Source of the DNA: DASRAJ01 sp035638255
Lineage (GTDB): Bacteria > Bacteroidota > Bacteroidia > Chitinophagales > UBA10324
Length of the DNA stretch: 64,000 bases
NCBI GenBank assembly: GCA_035638255.1
Contig: DASRAJ010000021.1
Span: forward strand, 1-64,000
Reading direction: 5' to 3'
Within the stretch, counting starts at the first letter, position 1. Every line of letters begins with the position of its first letter. The notes beneath the pieces were generated by a model. It was not told the origin of the DNA and ran no database searches. It worked only from the letters and a program-made list of their open reading frames with translations. The position numbers and the translations under genes were made by a program. Positions 17,809 through 27,189 of the stretch are shown here, one piece after another.

Positions 17809-19953
17809 ATGAAAAACAATCTCCTTACCCAACGAAGCCTTAACGCTTTGGGGCTCTTCATTTTTCTATCTTCTATCTTCTACCTTCTACCCTCTCCCAC
17901 GGCTCATGCCCAGGCCGGCGAGTGGACATGGATGAAGGGTTCAAACTCATCAGGAGCAACAGGGGTGTTCGGAACCCAGGGAGTTGCTGACGCTGCCAAC
18001 ACACCTCCGGCACTCTATGGGGCGGGACCATTTACTGATCAAGCAGGAAACTTCTGGATGTTCGGTGGATCCGGCTACGATTCTTATGCAGCATTGTGGA
18101 AATATGAGCCGGCTACAAATAATTGGACGTGGATGAAAGGACCCAGCACACCGTCTGAATACGGAGTGTATGGAACACTTGGTGTTGCCAATGCAAATAA
18201 TTATCCGGGCTCAAGGGCTTATGGATTTTTAACCTGGATGGATACCGCGGGAAATTTTTGGCTTTATGGAGGAAGTGGTTATTCGGCCAACAACCAGGGC
18301 TACCTAAGCGATCTATGGAAATACGATGTTGCCACTAATGAGTGGACCTGGATGAATGGCTCAAACAATAATGTTAACCTGATGACTGTGTATGGAATCA
18401 AGGGAGTTCCTGCTGCTACCAATTCACCCGGGGCACGATTTGAGGTTTCGTGCGGATGGACTGATAGCCAAAACCGGCTCTGGTTTTTCGGAGGATATGA
18501 TGGCAACACCTCTTATTGTGAAGATGTTTGGATGTATGACATCGCCACAAATGAATGGACCTGGATGGGAGGCAGTAACTTACAAAATCAGTTTCCCAAT
18601 TGGGGAACACAGGGAGTTTTCAGTGCTACCAATACTCCCGGGGCGCGGCTTGCTTATGCTCACTGGAAGGATGCAGATGATAATCTATGGACTTTCGGCG
18701 GCGGCTATCCTGATATGTATGCCGATCTGTGGAAGTATGACATCACGCTGAATCAATGGGCATGGATAAGCGGGGTGAATTACGCGAATTATTACGGGAC
18801 ACTGGGACCCGCGTGTGATCTCTCCGTTTATTCCCCCTTCTCGCGTTCAGAAAATCGCAGTATGTGGACTGACTGCTGCGGGAAGTTTTGGCTCTTCGGT
18901 GGTGGCGACTGTAACGGTGATCCATCTTATAATGATCTTTGGTTTTATGATCCCGCCGTGAATAAATGGTCATGGATCAATGGCGACTCTATTGCCAACC
19001 CCGCAGGATATTACGGTACCCAAGGAGTTTCATCACCCGCTAACAAGTCACCGGGAAAAATAGGTGCTGCAACGTGGACTGATGACCAGCAAAACCTGTG
19101 GCTGTTCGGCGGCGCAAGTGTTTCCTGGACCACTGCGTACAATGATATGTGGCGCTATGTGAGGGACACCACTTGCCACGGGTGTTCCCTTAGTTGTTCT
19201 CCCGCCTCGGTTCAGTCAGTAGCATTTAGTTCTTCAGATTCTTTTCTCTGCGAAAAGTTCTGTATAAATTTTTATGATTCTTCTCAAGGCAATCCAATTG
19301 CATGGCAATGGATTTTCCCCGGTGGATCTCCTTCATCTTCTACTGATCAAAATCCTGTTAGCATCTGCTACCAGACACCCGGAGTATTTGACGTTACGCT
19401 TATCACCACCAACGCAAACGGAAATGATACACTCACTTTATACAATTACGTCACTGTTTATCCTACTCCTCCATTTCCTACTATTACACAGGTTGGTTAT
19501 ACACTCACATCAAGTCCTGCAAATTCTTACCAGTGGCAATTCAACTCTGTAGATATTCCCGGAGCTACCAATCAATCGTATACCATTTTGCAAACCGGTT
19601 ATTACACAGTGATTATTAGTGATGAGAATGGATGTGTGAATTCTTTAACGGAATATGTGCTGATCAGCGGCATTGATGACGCTGATGATGATGAGAATAT
19701 TTTTGTTTATCCCAATCCTTCTTCCGGGAATATAATGGTTGAATGGCTTAATGCCTTAATGGCTGATGAAGTTTCTATTGATGTCGTTAATACACTTGGG
19801 CAAATTATTTTTTCGACAACCGAATCCCGATCTATCGGGACTTCTCAATTCAAAAAGGAAATTGACTTGACTCATGTAGCGAGCAGCATTTACTTCATCG
19901 AAATAAAAACGACGAATATATTTGTAAGAAAGAAAATTTTAATTGAAAATTAA
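17809..19953 (+). CDS. Six-unit Kelch-type propeller T9SS cargo protein
   Basis: Leader of 35 residues (MKNNLLTQRSLNALG...AHAQ). Six Kelch units ~36-460, a close paralogue of 13487 and 19960. PKD-like domain with LCEKFCINFYDSSQ, Ig-like domain with VDIPGATNQ, and sorting domain ~633-714 ending RKKILIEN. The tail contains a type C element and lacks type A and B. It is separated from both neighbours by only 4 and 6 bases, with no room for separate promoters, so transcription from upstream is expected. Confidence 0.92.
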   Translation: MKNNLLTQRSLNALGLFIFLSSIFYLLPSPTAHAQAGEWTWMKGSNSSGATGVFGTQGVADAANTPPALYGAGPFTDQAGNFWMFGGSGYDSYAALWKYEPATNNWTWMKGPSTPSEYGVYGTLGVANANNYPGSRAYGFLTWMDTAGNFWLYGGSGYSANNQGYLSDLWKYDVATNEWTWMNGSNNNVNLMTVYGIKGVPAATNSPGARFEVSCGWTDSQNRLWFFGGYDGNTSYCEDVWMYDIATNEWTWMGGSNLQNQFPNWGTQGVFSATNTPGARLAYAHWKDADDNLWTFGGGYPDMYADLWKYDITLNQWAWISGVNYANYYGTLGPACDLSVYSPFSRSENRSMWTDCCGKFWLFGGGDCNGDPSYNDLWFYDPAVNKWSWINGDSIANPAGYYGTQGVSSPANKSPGKIGAATWTDDQQNLWLFGGASVSWTTAYNDMWRYVRDTTCHGCSLSCSPASVQSVAFSSSDSFLCEKFCINFYDSSQGNPIAWQWIFPGGSPSSSTDQNPVSICYQTPGVFDVTLITTNANGNDTLTLYNYVTVYPTPPFPTITQVGYTLTSSPANSYQWQFNSVDIPGATNQSYTILQTGYYTVIISDENGCVNSLTEYVLISGIDDADDDENIFVYPNPSSGNIMVEWLNALMADEVSIDVVNTLGQIIFSTTESRSIGTSQFKKEIDLTHVASSIYFIEIKTTNIFVRKKILIEN
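17828..17852. repeat. Signal-peptide palindromic element, type G
   Basis: CCCAA-CG-AAGC ... GCTT-TGGG: two paired segments around a small bulge. It encodes TQRSLNALG in the signal peptide. Confidence 0.5.
19825..19840. repeat. In-frame palindromic element, type C
   Basis: TCCCGATCTATCGGGA followed by CTTCT, which is also what follows the intergenic palindromes (CGGGACTTCT). Codes SRSIG. Confidence 0.7.
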
Positions 19954-19959
19954 TCAACC

Positions 19960-22119
19960 ATGAAAAATATTTTTCTAATTGGTTGTTACACATTTGCCTT
20001 CTGTCTTTTCCTTTCACACCTTACATATTCGCAGGCAGGCGAGTGGACCTGGATGAAGGGTTCAAACTCGTCAGGGGCAACGGGAGTGTTCGGAACACAA
20101 GGAGTTGCTGACCCTGCCAACACTCCTCCGGCGCTCTATGGTGCCGGTCCGTTTACTGATAAGGCTGGAAACTTCTGGATGTTTGGAGGATATAACAACA
20201 ATTCTTATACGGCATTGTGGAAATATGAGCCGGCTACAAATAATTGGACGTGGATGAAGGGCCCAGGCACAGTATCTCAATACGGAGTATACGGAACTCT
20301 TGGCGTTGCTGATATAAATAATTATCCCGGCTCGCGGGCGTATGGATTTCCAACCTGGGTTGATACCTCAGGAAACTTTTGGCTCTATGGAGGGACTGGT
20401 TATTCATCAAACACTCAAGGCTACTTAAGTGATTTATGGAAATATGATGTCGCCACCAACCAATGGATATGGATGAATGGATCAAATAATAATACTAATC
20501 TGCTACCCGTGTATGGAACAAAAGGAGTTCCTGCTGCAACCAATTCACCGGGAGGAAGGTTCGAGACTACTTGCGGATGGACTGACAGTCAAAACCGGCT
20601 CTGGTTTTTCGGAGGATATGATGGTGCTTTAGATTTACGTGATGATGTATGGATGTATGATATCGGCACGAATGAATGGACGTGGATGGCAGGAAGTAAC
20701 ATCCAGAATCAGGTTCCTAATTGGGGAACACAGGGCACCTTCAATGCTACCAATACTCCCGGTGCGAGGTGTGCATACACTCACTGGAAGGATGCCGATG
20801 ATAATCTATGGACTTTCGGCGGCGGCTATCCTTCTAACATATTCGCTGATCTTTGGAAGTACGATATAACATTGAATCAGTGGGCCTGGATAAGCGGAGT
20901 GAATTACGCGAACTATTTTGGAATACAAGGACCCACGTGTGATCTCTCCATTTACTCGCCTACGTCGCGCGCAGAAAACCGCTGCTCGTGGGTTGATTGT
21001 TGTGGAAAGTTCTGGCTCCTCGGCGGTGGTGACGGTAACGGCGATCCATCTTACAATGATCTTTGGTTTTATGATCCCGCAGTGAATAAATGGTCATGGA
21101 TCAATGGTGACTCTACTGCCAACCCCGTAGGATATTACGGCACTCAGGGACTTTCATCACCCGCTAACAAGCCGAGGGGGAAAATTGGAATCTCATCGTG
21201 GATTGATGACCAGCAAAACTTGTGGCTGTTCGGCGGTGCAAGTGTTTCCTGGACCACCCCGTATAATGATGTATGGCGCTATATTCGGGATACCACTTGC
21301 CACGGTTGCTCACTCAGTTGTTCTTCCGCTTCTGTTCAATCAGTAGCATTTAGTTCTTCTGATTCTTTTCTCTGCGAAAAGTTCTGTATAAATTTTTATG
21401 ATTCTTCTCAAAGCAATCCAATTGCATGGCAATGGATTTTCCCCGGTGGTTCTCCTTCATCTTCTACTGATCAAAATCCTGTTAGCATCTGCTACCAGAC
21501 ACCCGGAGTATTTGACGTTACGCTTATCACCACCAATGCAAACGGAAATGATACACTCACTTTATATAATTACATCACTGTTTATCCTACCCCGCCATTT
21601 CCCACGATTACGCAGGTTGGTTACACCCTCACCTCAAGTCCCGCAAGTTCTTATCAGTGGCAATTCAACTCCGTAGATATTCCCGGAGCTACCAATCAAT
21701 CGTATACCATTTTGCAAACCGGTTATTACACAGTGATTATTAGTGATGAGAATGGATGTGTGAATTCTTTAACGGAATATGTGCTGATCAGCGGCATTGA
21801 TGATGTAATCAGTGATGGGAATATTTCTATCTATCCCAATCCTTCTTCAGGGAAAATAATGGTTGAATGGGTAAATGGCTTAATGGCTGAGGAAGTTTCT
21901 ATTGATGTCGTTAATACGCTTGGACAAATTATTTTTTCATCAACAGAACCCCAATCTATCGGAACTGCCTCATTCTCTGAAGGAGTCCATTCGGACAAAA
22001 TTGAAATTGATTTAAGTCATGTTGCGCGCGGTGTCTATTTCATAGAGATAAAAACAGAAAATGAATATGCCTGCCCCGATTTTTTCGGGGTGTGGAAGAA
22101 AATTTTGATTGCCGAATAG
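19960..22119 (+). CDS. Six-unit Kelch-type propeller T9SS cargo protein
   Basis: Signal peptide 1-25 (ends LTYSQ) is unlike that of its sister at 17809, although the propellers are very similar from AGEWTWMKGSNSSGATGVFG onwards. The leader has therefore been exchanged separately. Kelch units ~26-455, PKD-like ~470-555, Ig-like domain, sorting domain ~623-719. The tail carries a type D element and a type E insert (ACPDFFGV) that splits the usual NEFVRKK strand. Ends with TAG. It is the last Kelch gene before a decayed stretch. Confidence 0.92.
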   Translation: MKNIFLIGCYTFAFCLFLSHLTYSQAGEWTWMKGSNSSGATGVFGTQGVADPANTPPALYGAGPFTDKAGNFWMFGGYNNNSYTALWKYEPATNNWTWMKGPGTVSQYGVYGTLGVADINNYPGSRAYGFPTWVDTSGNFWLYGGTGYSSNTQGYLSDLWKYDVATNQWIWMNGSNNNTNLLPVYGTKGVPAATNSPGGRFETTCGWTDSQNRLWFFGGYDGALDLRDDVWMYDIGTNEWTWMAGSNIQNQVPNWGTQGTFNATNTPGARCAYTHWKDADDNLWTFGGGYPSNIFADLWKYDITLNQWAWISGVNYANYFGIQGPTCDLSIYSPTSRAENRCSWVDCCGKFWLLGGGDGNGDPSYNDLWFYDPAVNKWSWINGDSTANPVGYYGTQGLSSPANKPRGKIGISSWIDDQQNLWLFGGASVSWTTPYNDVWRYIRDTTCHGCSLSCSSASVQSVAFSSSDSFLCEKFCINFYDSSQSNPIAWQWIFPGGSPSSSTDQNPVSICYQTPGVFDVTLITTNANGNDTLTLYNYITVYPTPPFPTITQVGYTLTSSPASSYQWQFNSVDIPGATNQSYTILQTGYYTVIISDENGCVNSLTEYVLISGIDDVISDGNISIYPNPSSGKIMVEWVNGLMAEEVSIDVVNTLGQIIFSSTEPQSIGTASFSEGVHSDKIEIDLSHVARGVYFIEIKTENEYACPDFFGVWKKILIAE
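21976..21995. repeat. In-frame palindromic element, type D
   Basis: TCTGAAGGAGTCCATTCGGA, one base off the clean copy, coding SEGVHSD. Confidence 0.65.
22074..22090. repeat. In-frame palindromic element, type E
   Basis: CCCCGA-TTTTT-TCGGGG with a 6-bp stem, coding CPDFFGV four codons before KKILIAE. It sits in the final strand of the sorting domain. Confidence 0.7.
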
Positions 22120-22187
22120 TCTGCCGAAGAACATAAATTCACACTGCAAATATTTTTCTCCTGTTTACTGTGTTCATTTTTGTTGCG

Positions 22188-22223
22188 ATGAAAAAAATTT
22201 TATTCATACTCCTTAATTCTTAA
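22188..22223 (+). pseudogene. Signal-peptide stub (MKKILFILLNS, then stop)
   Basis: A typical array leader (TTGTTGCG-ATGAAAAAAATT) gives 11 codons and then TAA. It looks like the beginning of a lost array gene; the body is missing and the headless gene follows 18 bases later. Confidence 0.55.
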
Positions 22224-22241
22224 CACTAAAAAAACAGCACC

Positions 22242-23111
22242 ATGAATTTTTTTTTATTTATCCAACGAAGCTTTCGCATAGCAGGACTTCTTGCAGCGCT
22301 GAGGTTATTAACTGTAGCAGAATTGCCTGCTGCCGTTCCTAATTGTCACCCTGTGTCATTGCCTTCCTTTGCGGCTTCAGATTCTGAACTGTGTCAATTC
22401 TTCTGCATTGACTTCTACGATTTATCGAACAACAACCCAATAGCGTGGCAGTGGCAATTCCAGGGTGCTATTCCTTCTTCTTCCACTGATCAAAATCCGG
22501 TAAACATCTGTTACAATACGCCGGGCAGCTATGATGTAACGCTCACTACTACGAACTCAAACGGAACGGAGACCGTTACGATGTTTGATTACATCACAGT
22601 ATATGCTACTCCGCCAGTTCCTGTCATCACACAACTTGGTTACACGCTCACGTCGAGTCCCGCGAGTTTTTATCAATGGCAATTCAATGCTTACGATATT
22701 CCCGGTGCCACCAATCAATCGGTGACAGCGGTACAAACAGGATATTATACAGTGATTATTATTGATCAAAATGGCTGCTATAATTCTACCACCATATTTG
22801 TTTTGGTGACCGGAGTTGATGAAGTGGCTGATGAGGCGGGGATTTCTATTTATCCAAATCCTTCTTCGGGAAGTTTCATGGTTGAATGGTCCCGACTTAA
22901 TCGGGATGGCTTAATGGCTGGTGAGGTTTCGATTGATATAATGAATACTCTTGGGCAAATTATTTTTTCATCTGCAGAATCCCGATCAATCGGGAATTCA
23001 ACTTCATTCAAAAAAGAAATTGATATCACTCGCTTCGCTGATGGGGTTTATTATATCATGCTGCAATCAGAAAATATTTTTTTTATAAAGAAGCTGATGA
23101 TTGCGCGATAA
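22242..23111 (+). CDS. Headless array member: PKD/Ig-like/T9SS sorting domain without a propeller
   Basis: Only 289 residues. The N-terminus (MNFFLFIQRSFRIAGLLAAL...) contains the type G insert and runs straight into PNCHPVSLPSFAASD, which is the linker normally found after the last Kelch blade. The whole N-terminal domain is therefore absent. PKD-like ~45-120 (CQFFC variant), Ig-like ~125-195, sorting domain ~203-289 with type A and C elements, the type A copy being in a different reading frame. The N-terminus is only weakly signal-peptide-like, so export is uncertain. It may be a deletion product, or a minimal secreted cassette. Confidence 0.75.
   Translation: MNFFLFIQRSFRIAGLLAALRLLTVAELPAAVPNCHPVSLPSFAASDSELCQFFCIDFYDLSNNNPIAWQWQFQGAIPSSSTDQNPVNICYNTPGSYDVTLTTTNSNGTETVTMFDYITVYATPPVPVITQLGYTLTSSPASFYQWQFNAYDIPGATNQSVTAVQTGYYTVIIIDQNGCYNSTTIFVLVTGVDEVADEAGISIYPNPSSGSFMVEWSRLNRDGLMAGEVSIDIMNTLGQIIFSSAESRSIGNSTSFKKEIDITRFADGVYYIMLQSENIFFIKKLMIAR
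22261..22286. repeat. Signal-peptide palindromic element, type G
   Basis: TCCAACGAAGC TTTC GCATAGCAGGA, an imperfect inverted repeat coding QRSFRIAGL at the N-terminus. Confidence 0.5.
22890..22906. repeat. Palindromic element type A, read in an alternative frame
   Basis: TCCCGACTTAATCGGGA is read here as S-R-L-N-R-D, whereas siblings read the same element as GPDLVGM. The flanking protein (VEW before, GLMAGEV after) stays in frame. Confidence 0.75.
22980..22995. repeat. In-frame palindromic element, type C
   Basis: TCCCGATCAATCGGGA coding SRSIG, 74 bases after the type A copy. Confidence 0.7.
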
Positions 23112-23160
23112 ACTTATAGTCTTTGACTTTGTTGATTTGAGAACCAACAAGCGCATTCAA

Positions 23161-24810
23161 TTATTCCTTCACCACTTTCTCACTAAACGATTGCCCACCA
23201 CTATTAATAGCAACCAGGTACACCCCCGCCGGCAACTCAGCGAGTGAAAGCTCAATTATTTTTTGGCTGGAAAGAAGCGTATATGATCTTACTTTTCTGC
23301 CCAGGGCATCATATACAATTAACTCAGCGGGTTGGGTGATGGTATATTGGATTTGAAGGTGGATGGTAAAAGGGTTGGGGGAGATTTGAATAGCGAAATC
23401 TTTTTGATGGATTTCAGGAATATCTACGCTGCATTTAAAGTGTAACTTGGCAACAAAAGGTGTTTCTTCCTCAATGTTTATCAATGTATCATTTCCAAGA
23501 ATTGCAATAGGGGGATAAATATCACCACCAAAGTAAACATTGTCCGAAGCATCAGTTGCAATTCCGATTCCATCATCGCCACCAAATAATAAGTCAGTTC
23601 CCCATATTGCATTGCCTGATGAATTGTATTCTACAATAAACATATTGTCCAGATTAAGTGTATCAGGAGTGAGAAGGATAGTATCAAAAATAATTGCAGG
23701 AGAAATTAGAGTGCCTACCAAAAGGATATTTCCACAGGAATTCGAAGCTACACAACGACTTCTGCCCACACCTTGAGTTTGTGATTTTGCCCAATCTACA
23801 TTTCCTGATGAGTCATACTTTGCAAGAAAAATATTACCTGCTCCTACAGAGTTGAGAGTATAAGAGCCGAAAGTGAGTGTTGGAGAATCAAACTCTCCCG
23901 TTAAATAAAAATTACCAGCAGCATCTGTTGTTGAAGACCATGTATAATCCTGACCTGTTCCTCCAACACTTTTCGCCCAAAGAACATTTCCATCGGCATC
24001 GTATTTTACGCTAAAAAGATCACAGGTAGCGGTATTAGTAACGTTTGTTAATGTATCAATTCCTACAATGAGTTGAGGTGAAGAAAAAAGCCCAGCTAAA
24101 TATACATGACTGTTTGCATCAGTAGATACACTCATCCCTACATCAACGCCGGTTCAAATTCCGCTTCTTGCCCAAATTACATTTCCATTTAGATCAAATT
24201 TAACTAAGAAGAAATCGGAGGAAGATGTTGTCGAATCTGTATTTGTAAGGATAAAGGAGTCCAAGGCAATTGAGGTATTATCAAAATATCCTGTTACGTA
24301 AACATTGCCAAGCACATCCGTTGCAATGCCCGATAACCGACCAGTAAAATTTTTTGCCCAAAGAATATTACCCAATGGATCATATTTAGAGATGAATATA
24401 TCGTACCATCCAATATTATGCAATACTATCGTGTCAATTAAAATAGAGTCTGCTTGAAACGATCCCGCCATATAAACATTCCCACTTGCATCAGTTGCAA
24501 CATTGTTTCCCCAAGAGTAGCCATTCACCTGTTTTGCCCAAAGTTCATTCCCAGAAGAATTATATTTTGAAACATAGGCAGTAAATCCACCACCTAAGTT
24601 TGTTAATGTAGCAGTACCAAAAATCAGAGTGTCTCTGAAGAAGCCAACGAGATAATTATTTCCATTTGCATCAGCAGCATTGCTCCAACCTTCCCCTAAT
24701 GAGAGTATGCCACTGCCAGTAGTAGGACTTCTCGCCCACTCCCAAGTTGGTGCTTGAGATTTCACTTGAGTAATAGTGAAAATGAAAACTATTGTTAAAA
24801 AATTTTTCAT
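23161..24810 (-). pseudogene. SBBP-repeat propeller protein with T9SS sorting domain, interrupted by an in-frame TGA
   Basis: Reads from an ATG with a good signal peptide (MKNFLTIVFIF...KSQ) through SBBP-type repeats: LWAKQVNG, VATDASGNVYMAGSF, KYDPLGNILWAKNF. At 24154-24156 a TGA stands between WARSGI and TGVDVGMSVSTDANSHVYLAG. The frame is unchanged after it and the repeat continues normally, ending in a sorting domain (ISPNPFT, YDALGRKV, AGVYLVAINSGG, KVVKE). A single G-to-T change of a glycine codon (GGA) would explain it. The two halves are 218 and 324 codons. This gene has no PKD/Ig cassette, lies opposite to the array, and has a different sorting-domain subtype, so it is unrelated by descent to its neighbours. 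Alternatives are a sequencing error or readthrough. Confidence 0.8.
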
Positions 24811-24998
24811 TGCTTAGTGCAACAATTCTTTTTCACCGAAACTACCATAAAAAAAATTTGTCCATGATTGAAATCCCTTAACCACAGACAAGCATTAGTA
24901 AAAACCGAAAAGAAAAGTGTGTACCTTCAATCTGTCAATATAAAAATGAAGAATGAGTATATTCATCCTGTGATTAAGCAAGAGCAAAAAATCTACTC
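24811..24998. other. Divergent intergenic region
   Basis: Lies between the start of the minus-strand gene and the next array gene, so it should hold promoters for both. It contains AGTGTGTACCTTCAATCTG, a decayed form of the array leader hairpin 1. I see no convincing Bacteroidota -33/-7 pair. Confidence 0.4.
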
Positions 24999-27155
24999 AT
25001 GAAAAAACCTCTGCTCCGTCTCATTTTTATTCTCATAACTCATAGCCTATCACTCATTGCTCACTGCTCCGCCCAAACCGGCTGGGCCTGGATGAAAGGA
25101 TTCAACGGAGCAAACAGTAATGGCAATTTCGGAACACAGGGTATTCCCGATCCTGCGAACAATCCGCCTGCATTATATGAGCCGGCAGAGTGGACAGATC
25201 TGCAGGGAAATTTCTGGCTCTTCGGTGGCATGCCGCAGACTATCTCGCCTGTGGATGGACTCTGGAAATTCGATCCTGCTCTCAATGAATGGACGTGGGT
25301 AAGCGGAAGTGCATTCTGTTGCGAGTTTGGTGTTTATGGAGTTCAGGGCGTTGCGGATCCTGCCAATCATCCCGGGGCGCGCAAATGGGCTGCCGCAACC
25401 TGGGTTGATCTTGACGGCAACTTATGGCTATTCGGCGGAGTGGGATATGATGGAGGCGGAGTATATTCCAACTTAAATGATCTGTGGAAATATGACATCA
25501 CCACTCATGAATGGGCGTGGATGAAAGGATCGCCTATAGGCAATTCAACCGGGTCCTATGGAACTAAGGGCGTCTCCTCCCCATCCAACGAACCCATCAG
25601 CCGCCACGAATGTGGCGCCCGGTGGACTGACAACAACGGAAACCTGTGGCTCTTCGGAGGCTACACCACCACTTCTCAGCTTATGAATGACCTGTGGGAG
25701 TTCAATGTAACTACCGGCGAGTGGACATGGATGAATGGCGATTCCGCGTTTGGACAGCCGGGAGTATACGGAGTGAAGGGAATTCCGGACTCAGCAAATA
25801 GCCCGGGAGCAAGAGGGGGATATACAAAATTGAAAGACTCACAAGGCAACTTTTGGTTGTTCGGCGGTGCCAATGGATTGGTTCGTTATAACGACCTGTG
25901 GAGATTTGACCCGGTGAATAATGAATGGACATGGATGAGCGGACCCAATAACAATGCTGACAGCGCAGGAATATATACCTCTTATTGCGATCCCGACACC
26001 GGCAATCTTCCACGAGCCCGCTATGAGAATAGGGCGTGCTGGATTGACGGACAAGATCGCCTGTGGTTTTTTGGCGGATGGGCTTATAGTGTCGTCATGA
26101 ATGACCTCTGGTATTATGATATTGCAAGTGGCGAATGGAATTGGGTGAGTGGCAGCAGCGCCGGCAATCAAAGCGGCGTATGGGGAGCCCAGGGAATTGC
26201 TGATCCTGCCAATCATCCTTCGGGGCGGGTGGGTTCTGTGAGCTGGATGGATTCTGCCTGTCATCAATGGCTATTCGGAGGGATAGATTTCAATACGCTT
26301 GATTTTTATAACGACCTGTGGAAGTTCACTGCTGATTCGGCCTGCGGCGGTAATTGCACTCCGGTTATTCCTTCTCCGCTTTTTGGTGCATCATCCACTT
26401 CGCTCTGCGAAAAATTCTGTCTTGATTTCTTCGATCAGTCAACTAATAATCCACTCTCATGGCAATGGATTTTTCCGGGGGGTGATCCTGCATTTTCTTC
26501 AGATCAAAATCCAACCAATATATGCTACGATTTGCCGGGCGTTTATGATGTGACACTGATTACCACGAATGCGAATGGAAATGATACGCTCACGCTGACT
26601 AATTATATAACCGTCTATCCTACTCCACCATTTCCAACTATCACACAGGTGGGTTATACGCTCACATCAAGTCCAGCAACTTCTTACCAATGGCAATTCA
26701 ACAGTGCAGATATTCCAGGAGCAACCAATCAGTCTTATACCATTTTGCAAACGGGATATTATACAGTTATAGTAAGTGACACAAATGGTTGCATAAATTC
26801 TATAACCGTCTATATAGTGATCAGCGGGATTAGTGATTTGATGAGTGATGGAAACATTTTAGTCTATCCCAATCCTTCATCAGGAAATTTTATTGTTGAA
26901 TGGATTAATCCCGAAAGAATCGGGACAGGTGGCTTAATAGCTGGTGAGGTTATGATTGATGTAGTGAATACACTCGGGCAAAAAGTTTTTTCTTCCGAAG
27001 AACCCCGTTCAATCGGGACTGCTGCTGATTTCTTACAAGGGGCCCATTCGGACAAAGAGGAAATTGATTTGAGTGACGTTGCGCGCGGAGTTTATTTTAT
27101 CGAAATAAAAACAGAACGAGAATTTGTCAGGAAGAAAATTTTGATCGCAGACTAA
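24999..27155 (+). CDS. Six-unit Kelch-type propeller T9SS cargo protein
   Basis: First gene of the second array segment. Signal peptide 1-26 (ends HCSAQ). Six Kelch units ~27-445: GVYGVQGVADPANHPGAR, DLDGNLWLFGG, NDLWKYDITTHEWAWM; unit 5 has RYENRACW. PKD-like ~460-545 (LCEKFCLDFFDQS), Ig-like domain, sorting domain ~622-718. The tail has a type B element and degenerate type C (CCCCGTTCAATCGGGA) and type D copies in tandem, much like the gene at 11296. The gap to the next gene is a shortened leader of 34 bases with hairpin 1 only. Confidence 0.92.
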   Translation: MKKPLLRLIFILITHSLSLIAHCSAQTGWAWMKGFNGANSNGNFGTQGIPDPANNPPALYEPAEWTDLQGNFWLFGGMPQTISPVDGLWKFDPALNEWTWVSGSAFCCEFGVYGVQGVADPANHPGARKWAAATWVDLDGNLWLFGGVGYDGGGVYSNLNDLWKYDITTHEWAWMKGSPIGNSTGSYGTKGVSSPSNEPISRHECGARWTDNNGNLWLFGGYTTTSQLMNDLWEFNVTTGEWTWMNGDSAFGQPGVYGVKGIPDSANSPGARGGYTKLKDSQGNFWLFGGANGLVRYNDLWRFDPVNNEWTWMSGPNNNADSAGIYTSYCDPDTGNLPRARYENRACWIDGQDRLWFFGGWAYSVVMNDLWYYDIASGEWNWVSGSSAGNQSGVWGAQGIADPANHPSGRVGSVSWMDSACHQWLFGGIDFNTLDFYNDLWKFTADSACGGNCTPVIPSPLFGASSTSLCEKFCLDFFDQSTNNPLSWQWIFPGGDPAFSSDQNPTNICYDLPGVYDVTLITTNANGNDTLTLTNYITVYPTPPFPTITQVGYTLTSSPATSYQWQFNSADIPGATNQSYTILQTGYYTVIVSDTNGCINSITVYIVISGISDLMSDGNILVYPNPSSGNFIVEWINPERIGTGGLIAGEVMIDVVNTLGQKVFSSEEPRSIGTAADFLQGAHSDKEEIDLSDVARGVYFIEIKTEREFVRKKILIAD
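26909..26925. repeat. In-frame palindromic element, type B
   Basis: TCCCGAAAGAATCGGGA, the third identical copy, coding NPERIG. Confidence 0.7.
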
Positions 27156-27189
27156 CCTGATAAAGTAAAGAATGTAACTTCACTCTGTG

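Noticed and set aside
23112..23160. Bidirectional terminator between the convergent genes
   Set aside because: Only a weak TTGTTG/CAACAA stem with a 10-base loop is visible, without a good U-run on either strand.
24154..24156. Recoding of TGA as glycine or another amino acid
   Set aside because: A UGA-glycine code is known from Gracilibacteria and SR1, but everything here is Bacteroidota-like. TGA is used as the real stop at 63412-63414. A point mutation or sequencing error is simpler.
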